22,985 bases of DNA from Gammaproteobacteria bacterium RIFCSPHIGHO2_12_FULL_37_34. Lineage in GTDB: Bacteria; Pseudomonadota; Gammaproteobacteria; DSM-16500. The DNA lies in contig MGXW01000096.1 of NCBI GenBank assembly GCA_001801495.1, forward strand, positions 1 to 22,985. Reading direction: 5' to 3'. The notes beneath the pieces are model-generated. The model made no database searches, was not told where the DNA came from, and was given only the letters and a program-made list of their open reading frames with translations. Position numbers and translations under genes: made by a program. Of this stretch, positions 16,183-22,985 are shown in pieces (the stretch's first letter is position 1; every line of letters starts with the position of its first letter).

Positions 16183-16838
16183 ATAGATCATTCACAAAAG
16201 ATAAAACCATTGAACACATTCGTGGGCCTGCTGGAAAATTAGAGGTAGCAATTGATGAACCGATTGGTGAAGAACGCCATGCTTGGGGAATTGTTTGTCA
16301 TCCGCATCCTTTGCATGGCGGCAATATGCAAAACAAAGTCGTGACAACATTAGTCAAAACATTTCAATATTTAGGGCTAACAACCATCCGTTTTAATTTT
16401 CGTGGTGTGGGTAGAAGTGAAGGTGAATTTGCGCATGGTATAGGTGAATTAGAAGATCTTTTAACAGTGATTGAATGGGTACAGCAAAGTAATAAGGGCA
16501 AAGAAATTTGGCTGGCAGGATTTTCTTTTGGGGCATATATCGTAGCAAAAGCTGCAACACAAATCAGTGTGGGGCAATTGGTGACTGTTGCGCCACCGGT
16601 ACAAGATTATTCTTTAGAAACATTGCCGTCCATTCTTTGCCCGTGGATATTAATACAAGGTGAGTTGGATGATGTGGTTTCACCAGCTGCAGTATTATCA
16701 TGGGCTGAAAGTCGTTACCCGAAACCGCTGATTCTTCGTTTTCCCGAAGCAGGACATTTTTTTCATGGCCAATTGATTGAGTTACGTACACAATTGGAGC
16801 AAGCATTATTGCAATTGCAGGAAGGTCATTTTTCATAG
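16179..16838 (+). CDS. Alpha/beta hydrolase with CHPHPLHGG motif
   Basis: A 219-residue cytosolic alpha/beta hydrolase of the small COG2945-like group. The oxyanion motif CHPHPLHGGNM lies at 40-50, followed by TIRFNFRGVGRSEG. The nucleophile elbow GFSFGA puts Ser116 in place; Asp164 (GELDDVV) and His193 (EAGHFFHG) complete the probable triad. No signal peptide is seen. Substrate unknown; members are often annotated as generic esterase-like hydrolases. The start overlaps sua5 as ATGA, so it is the third gene of the queC-sua5 transcript and probably translated in coupling. No functional link to tRNA modification can be read from the sequence. Confidence 0.87.
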   Translation: MNRSFTKDKTIEHIRGPAGKLEVAIDEPIGEERHAWGIVCHPHPLHGGNMQNKVVTTLVKTFQYLGLTTIRFNFRGVGRSEGEFAHGIGELEDLLTVIEWVQQSNKGKEIWLAGFSFGAYIVAKAATQISVGQLVTVAPPVQDYSLETLPSILCPWILIQGELDDVVSPAAVLSWAESRYPKPLILRFPEAGHFFHGQLIELRTQLEQALLQLQEGHFS

Positions 16839-16941
16839 ATGTTTTTTCTGTGGCCTATGCGCAGTACAAGAACAATTAGCTCCCTCTCTTCAATATAATA
16901 CAGTTTGAATACAGATTTTAAAGGGATAGAAAATCATAAAC

Positions 16942-16954
16942 GAGAACAGTTCTC
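16942..16954. promoter_or_regulatory. Fur-box-like operator upstream of feoA
   Basis: GAGAAC, one base, GTTCTC: a perfect inverted repeat of the 6-1-6 form used in the Fur box model (GATAAT-N-ATTATC). It ends seven bases before the -35 box of the feo promoter. Iron-dependent repression by Fur of feoABC is well known in gammaproteobacteria; here the match is in symmetry and in about two thirds of the bases, so Fur is inferred. Confidence 0.55.
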
Positions 16955-16961
16955 ATTTGTA

Positions 16962-16990
16962 TTGACAATGCAATCAGTCAACAGGATACT
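16962..16990 (+). promoter_or_regulatory. feoABC promoter
   Basis: A perfect TTGACA (16962-16967) and GATACT (16985-16990, four of six matches to TATAAT) lie 17 bases apart. Transcription would begin about 50 bases before feoA. AAGGA at 17039-17043 is the ribosome site, six bases before ATG. No other promoter of this quality lies in the 211-base gap after the hydrolase gene. Confidence 0.6.
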
Positions 16991-17049
16991 ATGCTTTTAA
17001 GGCGTTCACTGAACACTTTAGAATTTATCATAACATACAAGGACATACT

Positions 17050-17277
17050 ATGTTAGTTGGGCATCTCAAAGCAGGTCAAAAAGCACGTGTTATTTCAATT
17101 GGCGCTATTCATCCCGCCTATCGTCAACGGCTCCTATCTATGGGGCTTCTCCCTGGTACCGAATTTACAGTGTTGCGTATGGCGCCACTTGGCGATCCTA
17201 TTGAAATTGAAGTACGTGGCTTTGCTTTAAGTTTGCGTAAAGATGAGGCAAATATTCTAGAGGTTGAAGGATGTTAA
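17050..17277 (+). CDS. feoA: Ferrous iron transport protein A
   Basis: A 75-residue cytosolic SH3-like protein required with FeoB for ferrous iron uptake; in E. coli it is thought to act on the FeoB G-domain. The core RQRLLSMGLLPGTEFTVLRM followed by GDPIEIEVRGFALSLRKDEA is typical FeoA, with the conserved GLLPG and GxxLSLR positions present. Clear Shine-Dalgarno AAGGA at 17039-17043. The feoB start follows the stop after three bases. First gene of the operon behind the Fur-like site. Confidence 0.96.
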   Translation: MLVGHLKAGQKARVISIGAIHPAYRQRLLSMGLLPGTEFTVLRMAPLGDPIEIEVRGFALSLRKDEANILEVEGC

Positions 17278-17280
17278 GTA

Positions 17281-19524
17281 ATGACATCGATTGCACTCGT
17301 TGGTAACCCTAATTGTGGTAAAACCACTCTATTTAATGCTTTAACCGGCGGACGGCAAAAGGTAGGTAATTGGCCGGGGGTGACAGTTGAGCGTAAAAGT
17401 GGGCGTTTTATTGAAGCAGGCGAGTCAATTGAGACAATCGATTTACCTGGTATTTACTCACTTGTTTTAAGTGAAACCAGTGCTGTTGATGAGCGCATTG
17501 CTTATGAATTTATTTTAAGCCAGCAAGCAGAGTTAGTCGTCAATATTGTGGATGCTAGTAATCTTGATCGGCATCTTTATCTTACGCTACAGCTATTGGA
17601 AATGAATATACCGATTATTTTAGTATTGAATATGATGGATGTTGCACGTGCGCGGCATATGCATATCGATATTCAACAATTATCAAAAACACTAGGATGT
17701 CCTGTTGTTGCTATTGAAGCAAATAAAGGTCATGGTATTCGTGAATTAAAGCGTGAAGTGGTAAACGGTGTACATGTTACACCTGATGGCGCATTTAAAC
17801 ATTATCCTGATATTATTCAAACAGCTATAAAAAATTTAACGCATGTCATGGCAACAAAAGAAAAATGGCGAGCGCTTCGCTTACTTGAAAATGATGCTTA
17901 TGAAAAACAAACAATTTCAGCTGCTGTTTTAACAGAAATTACTGCGCAGCAAACATCTATTCGACACACACTATATGAAGATGCGGATATTATCATTGCT
18001 GATGCGCGTTATCGTTTTATTCAAGAGGTGCTTTGCGCGTGCCTATTGCGTTCTACTGAAACGAAACGAACTTGGACGGCGCGTTTTGATAGCATTTTGT
18101 TAAATCGTATTGTTGGCATTCCTATTTTTTTAGTGATGATGTATTGCTTATTTTTCTTTTCAATTAATATTGGTGGCGCGTTTCAAGATTTTTTTGATAT
18201 TGGTAGCCAAACTATTTTTGTTGATGGTTTAGCTTATGTATTGACGCATATCGGCGCGCCTGCTTGGCTGACGGTGTTATTAGCACAAGGCATTGGTCGA
18301 GGAATGAATACAACGGTGACATTTATTCCTGTGATTGGCTCCATGTTTTTATTTCTTGCACTTTTAGAAGATTCGGGTTACATGGCGCGCGCAGCATTTG
18401 TTGTCGATCGATTCATGCGAGCAGTTGGATTACCTGGCAAAGCTTTTGTACCTATGATTGTTGGTTTTGGCTGTAATGTGCCAGCGGTCATGGCTGCACG
18501 CACCTTGGAAAATAAACGCGATCGTATTCTCACTGTTATGATGAGCCCGTTTATGTCTTGTGGCGCACGTCTTGCCATTTATGCTGTATTTACTGCTGCA
18601 TTTTTCCCAAGCGGTGGGCAAAACGTGGTATTTGCTTTATATCTTATTGGCATTGTTATGGCCATTATGACGGGTTTTGTTTTACGGACCAGTTTATTAA
18701 CAGGCGATCCTTCGCCATTAGTGATGGAATTACCGCCCTATCATATGCCAAATTTAAAAACATTGTGTTTACATGCTTGGCAACGTTTGCAACGTTTTGT
18801 GTTTCGTGCAGGTCGATTAATTGTGCCTATTTGTGTGTTGATTGGTGTATTAAATTCTTTATCATTGAATGGTTCATTGATTGCAAGCAATGGTGATTCA
18901 ACATCGTTGCTTTCTTTTATTGGTCAGTGGGTCACACCCATTTTTTCTCCTATGGGTATTCGCGTAACCAATTGGCCTGCAACGGTTGGTTTGGTAACCG
19001 GTATCCTTGCAAAAGAAGTTGTGGTTGGAACGTTAAATTCACTTTATTCACAGATGGGTCATTTTGCAGCAAGCATAGATACGTTTCAATTTTGGGGAGG
19101 CTTGCAAGAAGCTTTGCGTTCTATTCCTGCTAATTTAGCGCAATTAAATCATGCGTTTGGTAATCCTATACTTGCCAAAGCGCCTATTGGAGAAGTTGAT
19201 CAAGGGGTATATGGTTTAATGTATCAGCAATTTGATGGGCAAATAGGTGCATTTGCTTATTTATTATTTGTGTTGTTATATTTTCCTTGTATTTCGACAA
19301 CAGCTGTTATGTTACGCGAATTGCATCGTGGCTGGTCGGTTTTTTCAATAGTATGGATGACAGGCATTGCTTATAGTGTCGCTGTTATTTTTTATCAAGC
19401 TGCTACATGGTGGCGACATCCTATCTCATCATCGTTATGGGTGATGACATTACTTACCATTTTTATAGGTACGATTGTTGCTATTCGTTGGTATGCCGGA
19501 GGAAGAGCACATGAGCTTGCTTGA
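17281..19524 (+). CDS. feoB: Ferrous iron transport protein B (GTPase permease)
   Basis: FeoB is the inner-membrane Fe2+ transporter with a cytosolic G-protein. The G1 loop GNPNCGKTT (8-16), the switch GNWPGVTVE, G3 DLPG (54-57) and G4 NMMD (117-120) are intact. The membrane domain starts near residue 275 and has several hydrophobic helices. The two Gate motifs are visible: GFGCNVPAVMAARTLE and SCGARLAIYAVF. The total of 747 residues is slightly shorter than E. coli's 773. It lies three bases after feoA. Its end overlaps the ribosome-site region and first bases of feoC. All expected motifs are intact; expression is probably iron-repressed with the operon. Confidence 0.97.
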   Translation: MTSIALVGNPNCGKTTLFNALTGGRQKVGNWPGVTVERKSGRFIEAGESIETIDLPGIYSLVLSETSAVDERIAYEFILSQQAELVVNIVDASNLDRHLYLTLQLLEMNIPIILVLNMMDVARARHMHIDIQQLSKTLGCPVVAIEANKGHGIRELKREVVNGVHVTPDGAFKHYPDIIQTAIKNLTHVMATKEKWRALRLLENDAYEKQTISAAVLTEITAQQTSIRHTLYEDADIIIADARYRFIQEVLCACLLRSTETKRTWTARFDSILLNRIVGIPIFLVMMYCLFFFSINIGGAFQDFFDIGSQTIFVDGLAYVLTHIGAPAWLTVLLAQGIGRGMNTTVTFIPVIGSMFLFLALLEDSGYMARAAFVVDRFMRAVGLPGKAFVPMIVGFGCNVPAVMAARTLENKRDRILTVMMSPFMSCGARLAIYAVFTAAFFPSGGQNVVFALYLIGIVMAIMTGFVLRTSLLTGDPSPLVMELPPYHMPNLKTLCLHAWQRLQRFVFRAGRLIVPICVLIGVLNSLSLNGSLIASNGDSTSLLSFIGQWVTPIFSPMGIRVTNWPATVGLVTGILAKEVVVGTLNSLYSQMGHFAASIDTFQFWGGLQEALRSIPANLAQLNHAFGNPILAKAPIGEVDQGVYGLMYQQFDGQIGAFAYLLFVLLYFPCISTTAVMLRELHRGWSVFSIVWMTGIAYSVAVIFYQAATWWRHPISSSLWVMTLLTIFIGTIVAIRWYAGGRAHELA

Positions 19525-19747
19525 TATTAAACAGCATATGATGAAAGTGAAAATGGCAACATTAGGAAGCCTTTGTCATTTGTTTTGCGCAGAACCGGAT
19601 ACGGTGCGTTGTATGCTAAGACATTGGATAGCAAAAGGTAAAATTCGCCAATGTATCAAAACACCAGCTTGTGGTAGCAAATGCTTCAAATGCCCAAGTA
19701 CAATGATTGAGATGTATGAGTGGGTGATTGATGAACAGCCAATTTAA
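19511..19747 (+). CDS. feoC: FeoC-type small winged-helix protein with Cys cluster
   Basis: A 78-residue protein that fits FeoC: an N-terminal winged-helix-like half (SLLDIKQHM, then LCHLFCAEPDTVRCMLRHWI) followed by a cysteine cluster, Cys48, Cys54, Cys58 and Cys61 (CIKTPACGSKCFKC), which in other FeoC proteins can bind an Fe-S cluster. FeoC interacts with FeoB and protects it from proteolysis in Salmonella; a regulatory role has also been proposed. ATG 19511 is preceded by a strong GGAGGAAG (19498-19505) inside the end of feoB, which decides the start and overlaps feoB by 14 bases. Two extra cysteines (Cys22, Cys26) occur in the helix region. Confidence 0.88.
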   Translation: MSLLDIKQHMMKVKMATLGSLCHLFCAEPDTVRCMLRHWIAKGKIRQCIKTPACGSKCFKCPSTMIEMYEWVIDEQPI

Positions 19748-19809
19748 ATATCAAGATTTAGAACTTGCTTATAGCTATTCTTGCTTACGAATGCGGGCTG
19801 GTTTTTTGT

Positions 19810-21042
19810 ATGAGTCATAGTCTAACAACATGTGACTTTCTTATTATTGGTGGCGGTATACTAGGCCTTAGTCTTGGACTTCAATTAAAAAAAACGTTTG
19901 GCAATTCAAACATAATTATTATTGAAAAGGAAATAGATTGTGGCCTGCATGCTAGTGGCCGAAATAGTGGAGTGTTACATGCTGGATTTTACTATACGTC
20001 AGATAGTTTAAAAGCTAAATTTACCAGATTGGGTAATTTGGCGCTTACTGAATATTGTCTACAAAAAAACATATCGATTAATAGATGCGGCAAATTGGTA
20101 GTATCAAGAAACGAACAGGATTTGTTTTTTTTAAGTGAATTATTAAAACGCGGTCAACAGAATGGTGTTTTATTACATGAACTAACTGACAAGGAAGCGA
20201 AAGAAATAGAACCTAGAGTGATTACTTATCATAAAGCTTTATTTTCACCACATACTTCTTCAGTTGATCCAAAAAAAATAATAGATTGCTTAAAAGCGGA
20301 TGTTCAACAGGAAGAAATACAAATTCATTACAAAACTAAATATTTAAAAATGAAACCTCATAATATTATCTTGACTTCGAAAGGAAAATATCAAGCAGGA
20401 TATGTCATTAATGCAGCGGGATTATATGCAGATAAAATCGCGAAAGATTTTAATTTTTCCAAACAATACTCTATTTTACCATTCAAAGGAATTTATCTTT
20501 ATTCAAATGAACCAATTCATGCGCTCCGTACTCATATTTATCCCGTTCCAAATTTGAAAAATCCATTTCTTGGCGTGCATGTTACTATTACGGTAGATGG
20601 AAGAATAAAAATTGGTCCAACCGCGATCCCCGCGTTTTGGCGGGAACAATATAAATTATTTAATAATTTTAAATTAATCGAACTAATGGATATTTTGTTA
20701 AAGCAAGTGAATTTATTGATGTTTTCAACATTTGATTTTAAATCGTTAGCAATTGAGGAATTAAAAAAATATTCTAAATCTTCTTTAGTTCATTTAGCAA
20801 AATTATTAGTTGCCGATGTTAAAAAAGAACAATTTACGAGATTCGGAGTGCCTGGTATACGCGCACAATTATTAAATACGAAAACCAAGAGTTTGGAGAT
20901 GGATTTTATTGTAGAGGGAGATAAACACTCGATGCATATTTTAAATAATGTATCTCCCGGATTCACCTCTTCTTTTCCTTTTTCTCAGTATATTGTCGAT
21001 CAAATTAAATGTCTTATTACTGGTGCCGCATCATGTAAATAG
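19810..21042 (+). CDS. lhgO: L-2-hydroxyglutarate oxidase-like FAD-dependent oxidoreductase
   Basis: A 410-residue DAO-family flavoprotein. The FAD-binding GGGILGL (14-20), ASGRNSGVLHAGFYYTSDSL (48-67), SPHTSSVDP, INAAGLYADKIA and PFKGIYLY are the pattern of LhgO, which oxidises L-2-hydroxyglutarate to 2-oxoglutarate and feeds electrons to the respiratory chain. E. coli LhgO has 422 residues. I start at ATG 19810; a TTG at 19765 would add 15 doubtful residues. There is no good ribosome site. The gene stands alone, with no csiD/glaH, gabD or gabT neighbours, and its codons look more AT-rich than the feo genes. A related 2-hydroxyacid or glycerol-3-phosphate-type substrate is an alternative. 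Confidence 0.82.
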   Translation: MSHSLTTCDFLIIGGGILGLSLGLQLKKTFGNSNIIIIEKEIDCGLHASGRNSGVLHAGFYYTSDSLKAKFTRLGNLALTEYCLQKNISINRCGKLVVSRNEQDLFFLSELLKRGQQNGVLLHELTDKEAKEIEPRVITYHKALFSPHTSSVDPKKIIDCLKADVQQEEIQIHYKTKYLKMKPHNIILTSKGKYQAGYVINAAGLYADKIAKDFNFSKQYSILPFKGIYLYSNEPIHALRTHIYPVPNLKNPFLGVHVTITVDGRIKIGPTAIPAFWREQYKLFNNFKLIELMDILLKQVNLLMFSTFDFKSLAIEELKKYSKSSLVHLAKLLVADVKKEQFTRFGVPGIRAQLLNTKTKSLEMDFIVEGDKHSMHILNNVSPGFTSSFPFSQYIVDQIKCLITGAASCK

Positions 21043-21083
21043 ATTCCCCACGCATTCAGAATACGGTCCTTTCATAATGACAT

Positions 21084-21112
21084 TTGCATTAATGTATAAC
21101 ATGTGTTATACA
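21084..21112 (+). promoter_or_regulatory. Promoter of the RelB/DinJ-type toxin-antitoxin pair
   Basis: TTGCAT (21084-21089) and TATACA (21107-21112) are 17 bases apart. The -10 box lies entirely in the right arm of the palindromic operator, so antitoxin binding would block RNA polymerase. GAGGTGAT (21121-21128) is the ribosome site of the antitoxin gene. Confidence 0.55.
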
Positions 21113-21117
21113 TTAAT
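21088..21117. promoter_or_regulatory. 30-bp perfect palindromic operator
   Basis: ATTAATGTATAACA (21088-21101), two central bases TG, then its exact reverse complement TGTTATACATTAAT (21104-21117). Such a 14-bp-arm perfect palindrome upstream of a ribbon-helix-helix antitoxin is the expected autoregulatory operator. The palindrome spans the spacer and -10 region of the promoter. Confidence 0.75.
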
Positions 21118-21132
21118 ATAGAGGTGATTTTT

Positions 21133-21387
21133 ATGCATAAAATAGCGACCATTAATACTCGTATAGAACCCAAGCTTAAAACACGAGCTGAGGCAATTTT
21201 ACACAAAGTTGGATTAACATCCGCTGAGGCTGTTAGATTGTTTTATATGCAAGTTTGTTTAAATCATGGATTACCATTCAAGGTAAAAATTCCTAAGAAG
21301 GCAACAATTAAGGCAATGCATGATGCAGATAAACGAAAAACACATCAAGCTAAAAGTGTGGATGAATTATTTGAAGACCTAGGGTAA
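21133..21387 (+). CDS. dinJ: RelB/DinJ-family antitoxin
   Basis: An 84-residue antitoxin. The N-terminal TINTRIEPKLKTRAEAILHK followed by GLTSAEAVRLFYMQV is the RelB/DinJ ribbon-helix-helix that dimerises and binds the operator. The C-terminal part, ending in SVDELFEDLG, should wrap the toxin. ATG 21133 with GAGGTGAT at 21121-21128 sets the start; the earlier in-frame start at 21103 lies in the operator and is rejected. The toxin gene follows after two bases. Confidence 0.9.
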   Translation: MHKIATINTRIEPKLKTRAEAILHKVGLTSAEAVRLFYMQVCLNHGLPFKVKIPKKATIKAMHDADKRKTHQAKSVDELFEDLG

Positions 21388-21389
21388 TC

Positions 21390-21665
21390 ATGCTTAAAGT
21401 AGAATATACGACTCAATTTAAGCGTGACTTAAAACTTGCCAAGAAACGTAAAAAGGATATGGCTGCTTTACAGCAGATAATGAAAAAAATTGAACATGAA
21501 GAAAACCTAAGTCCCAAACTAAAGGATCATCCTTTAACCGGTAATTGGAAAGCTCATCGAGAACTTCATGTGGAGCCAGATTGGTTATTAATCTATAAAT
21601 TAATTCTTGAAGAAAAAGTGGTTGTTTTTGTTAGAACAGGAACTCATTCAGATTTATTTAAATGA
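21390..21665 (+). CDS. yafQ: YafQ-family mRNA interferase toxin
   Basis: A 91-residue RelE/ParE-superfamily toxin of the YafQ branch. YafQ cuts mRNA on the ribosome, preferring AAA codons. The catalytic set of E. coli YafQ (His50, His63, Asp67, His87) corresponds to His47 (KDHPLTGNW), His60 and Asp64 (HRELHVEPDW) and His86 (RTGTHSDLF), all present. The N-terminal YTTQFKRDLKLAKKR is also typical. It starts two bases after the antitoxin stop, with AGGG just before. Nothing suggests inactivation. The gene ends in a 122-base gap facing a convergent ATPase gene. Confidence 0.92.
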   Translation: MLKVEYTTQFKRDLKLAKKRKKDMAALQQIMKKIEHEENLSPKLKDHPLTGNWKAHRELHVEPDWLLIYKLILEEKVVVFVRTGTHSDLFK

Positions 21666-21787
21666 GGGCTCTACCCACCATTTGTCTGATGAACCTCTAG
21701 AAATAGCGTTTTTTTTGCGAAGCGCTTGTCGAGACGCCTTCTAATGATTATCAAATACGATGAATAATGATTGTTAGATCAACTTTT

Positions 21788-22969
21788 CTAAAACCGTTCT
21801 TCTAAAAACAATTGCCACTCGTTCCAAGGGATGGCTAAAATATTTTTATCGATCTCGCGGCGAAATGGTACACGGCATACAATCACTGCTTGTTTTGCTT
21901 GCGTATATTCTTGCATAAAAAGCTGCAAATGCCGCGCATCTTTTAGGGTTGGATGTGTTGTCCATTTGATTTCGATAGGTAGTAATTCATGATCGGATTG
22001 AATGATTAAATCGACTTCAGGACCATTAGCATCGCGCCAAAAATATAATGTTTGCATAGGAGCAAAATATTGTTGCCAACGCCATGTTGTTAATGTTACC
22101 CACTGCTCAAATAAATTCCCATAATTTTTTTCTGCCAAAGGAGCACTTTCTTTGGCACAAGCTCTTCTTACACCAAGATCAAAATAAAAATAACGAGAGG
22201 ATTTAATCAGTCGTTTGCGTACACCTTGAATGAAAGGATCAATACGAATAGCAATCATGCAATCTTCTAAAATTTGATAATATTCTTTGATAGTAGTATG
22301 AGAAATCCCTACATCTTCGCTTAAGCGATTAAAATTAGTGATTTTTCCAGATTCACCTGCTGCAAGTTGCAAGAATCGTGAAAAATGTCCCAAATCGCGA
22401 ACGAGAGATTCGGCGCGAACTTCTTCTTCTAAATAAATATTGGAATAACTCATTAAATCGGTGTTTTTGTCTTCATTATTTTTCAATAAAATAATGCCTG
22501 GTAACGATCCACTATTTAATTCATCTATAAGCGAAATGGTTGTTGGCAATTCAGAGGGGATGAGTGGCGTGAGTGTGAGCGAAATGACTCTCCCGGGGAG
22601 TAAATTAATTTCTGTTTGTCGTCGTAGTTTTCTGGCGGATGATCCGGTAATAATACATTGTGCAATCTTTTCATCGATGAGTAACTGCAAAATATTCATA
22701 AGATGAGGACAACGCTGCACCTCATCAATGATTATTTGGGGTCGCCTTTTAAGTGATGCTGCTAATGTTTTTATTTCTGCCAATAAACTGGATGGCAATT
22801 GTTCATAATGCCTACGAAGTTCATTATCCATTAAATTAAGATACCTATCGTGTGGCAGAGTTTTAATCAGGGTTGTTTTACCTGTTTGCCTGGGTCCGAG
22901 TAGTAAAATACTTTTTCCACGTTCCAAGCCGTGTTTTATTTTACTTGTAATACAACGAGTTACTATCAT
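21788..22969 (-). CDS. AAA_14/DUF4143-type ATP-binding protein
   Basis: A 393-residue protein of the widespread ATPase family with an N-terminal AAA_14 domain and a C-terminal DUF4143 region. The P-loop GPRQTGKTT is at 25-33, Walker B IIIDEVQRCP at 79-88, and a sensor-like ITGSSARKL follows. After about residue 200 comes a winged-helix-like part (ISHTTIKEYYQIL). The end has the restriction-endonuclease-like pattern E (NLFEQWV), EVDLII and LPIEIKW, where Glu, Asp and Glu-x-Lys could form a metal site. The function of this family is largely unknown; members are common, variable accessory genes. An AGAG ribosome-site-like stretch lies before ATG 22969. It is complete and convergent to yafQ. Confidence 0.87.
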   Translation of the reverse strand: MIVTRCITSKIKHGLERGKSILLLGPRQTGKTTLIKTLPHDRYLNLMDNELRRHYEQLPSSLLAEIKTLAASLKRRPQIIIDEVQRCPHLMNILQLLIDEKIAQCIITGSSARKLRRQTEINLLPGRVISLTLTPLIPSELPTTISLIDELNSGSLPGIILLKNNEDKNTDLMSYSNIYLEEEVRAESLVRDLGHFSRFLQLAAGESGKITNFNRLSEDVGISHTTIKEYYQILEDCMIAIRIDPFIQGVRKRLIKSSRYFYFDLGVRRACAKESAPLAEKNYGNLFEQWVTLTTWRWQQYFAPMQTLYFWRDANGPEVDLIIQSDHELLPIEIKWTTHPTLKDARHLQLFMQEYTQAKQAVIVCRVPFRREIDKNILAIPWNEWQLFLEERF

Positions 22970-22985
22970 TGAATATCTCTTTAAA

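Noticed and set aside
16564..16836. Ninety-codon antisense frame in the hydrolase gene
   Set aside because: Shadow of the hydrolase coding sequence; the hydrolase has clear catalytic motifs and an ATGA-coupled start.
18558..18896. A 112-codon alternative frame inside feoB
   Set aside because: Unusual Cys/Trp-rich composition from reading a membrane-protein gene out of frame; FeoB motifs are unbroken here.
19798..19807. GCTGGTTTTTTG before lhgO as a feo terminator
   Set aside because: The GC-rich word has no paired upstream arm of useful length, so no hairpin forms next to the T run.
1..22985. CRISPR array, tRNA, rRNA or insertion-sequence transposase
   Set aside because: No regularly spaced repeats, no cloverleaf-like or rRNA-like stretches, and no transposase motifs were seen on either strand by reading.

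Overview
The window looks like chromosomal DNA from an AT-rich gammaproteobacterium. PyrB with PyrI, FeoABC, QueC and the overall gene style point to that class. A member of Legionellales/Coxiellaceae type is my best guess, inferred from gene content and the kind of repeats, not proven. The coding potential is mostly housekeeping: purine synthesis, pyrimidine synthesis, tRNA modification and ferrous iron uptake. Small accessory inserts lie between these blocks: two toxin-antitoxin pairs, a palindromic repeat, a nuclease gene remnant and a DUF4143-type ATPase.

Region by region: (1) 3-6684, a plus-strand purine cluster purM, a purQ with a long C-terminal extension, purC, purF, purD, purN. Most junctions overlap; only purF has a 75-bp leader. 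An upstream gene ends at base 6, so the operon begins outside the window. (2) 6685-7417, a vapBC-type module with its own promoter. (3) 7418-7899, a gene-poor stretch with a palindromic repeat and the antisense tail of a GIY-YIG nuclease gene. (4) 7900-13538, the pyrimidine operon carA-carB-pyrB-pyrI, with overlapping junctions, followed by a strong hairpin. (5) scpA on the minus strand, divergent from queC, sua5 and an alpha/beta hydrolase gene. (6) 16839-19747, feoA-feoB-feoC behind a promoter with a Fur-box-like 6-1-6 palindrome. (7) An orphan L-2-hydroxyglutarate oxidase-like gene. (8) A dinJ/yafQ-type toxin-antitoxin pair with a 30-bp perfect palindromic operator over its promoter, then a convergent DUF4143-type ATPase.

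The most unusual gene is the 415-residue PurQ (1040-2287). Its glutaminase domain is followed by about 145 residues that I read as two consecutive PurS-like units. PurQ and a tandem PurS pseudo-dimer in one chain would match the known 1 PurL : 2 PurS : 1 PurQ composition of the multi-subunit FGAM synthase. Several enzymes also look unlike textbook gammaproteobacterial forms by eye: a long plant-like PurC, a PurD with an archaeal-like C-terminus, and CarA/CarB resembling eukaryotic CAD/Ura2. This suggests that nucleotide synthesis here was assembled from diverse sources. All homology statements are from recalled family motifs, not from a database search.
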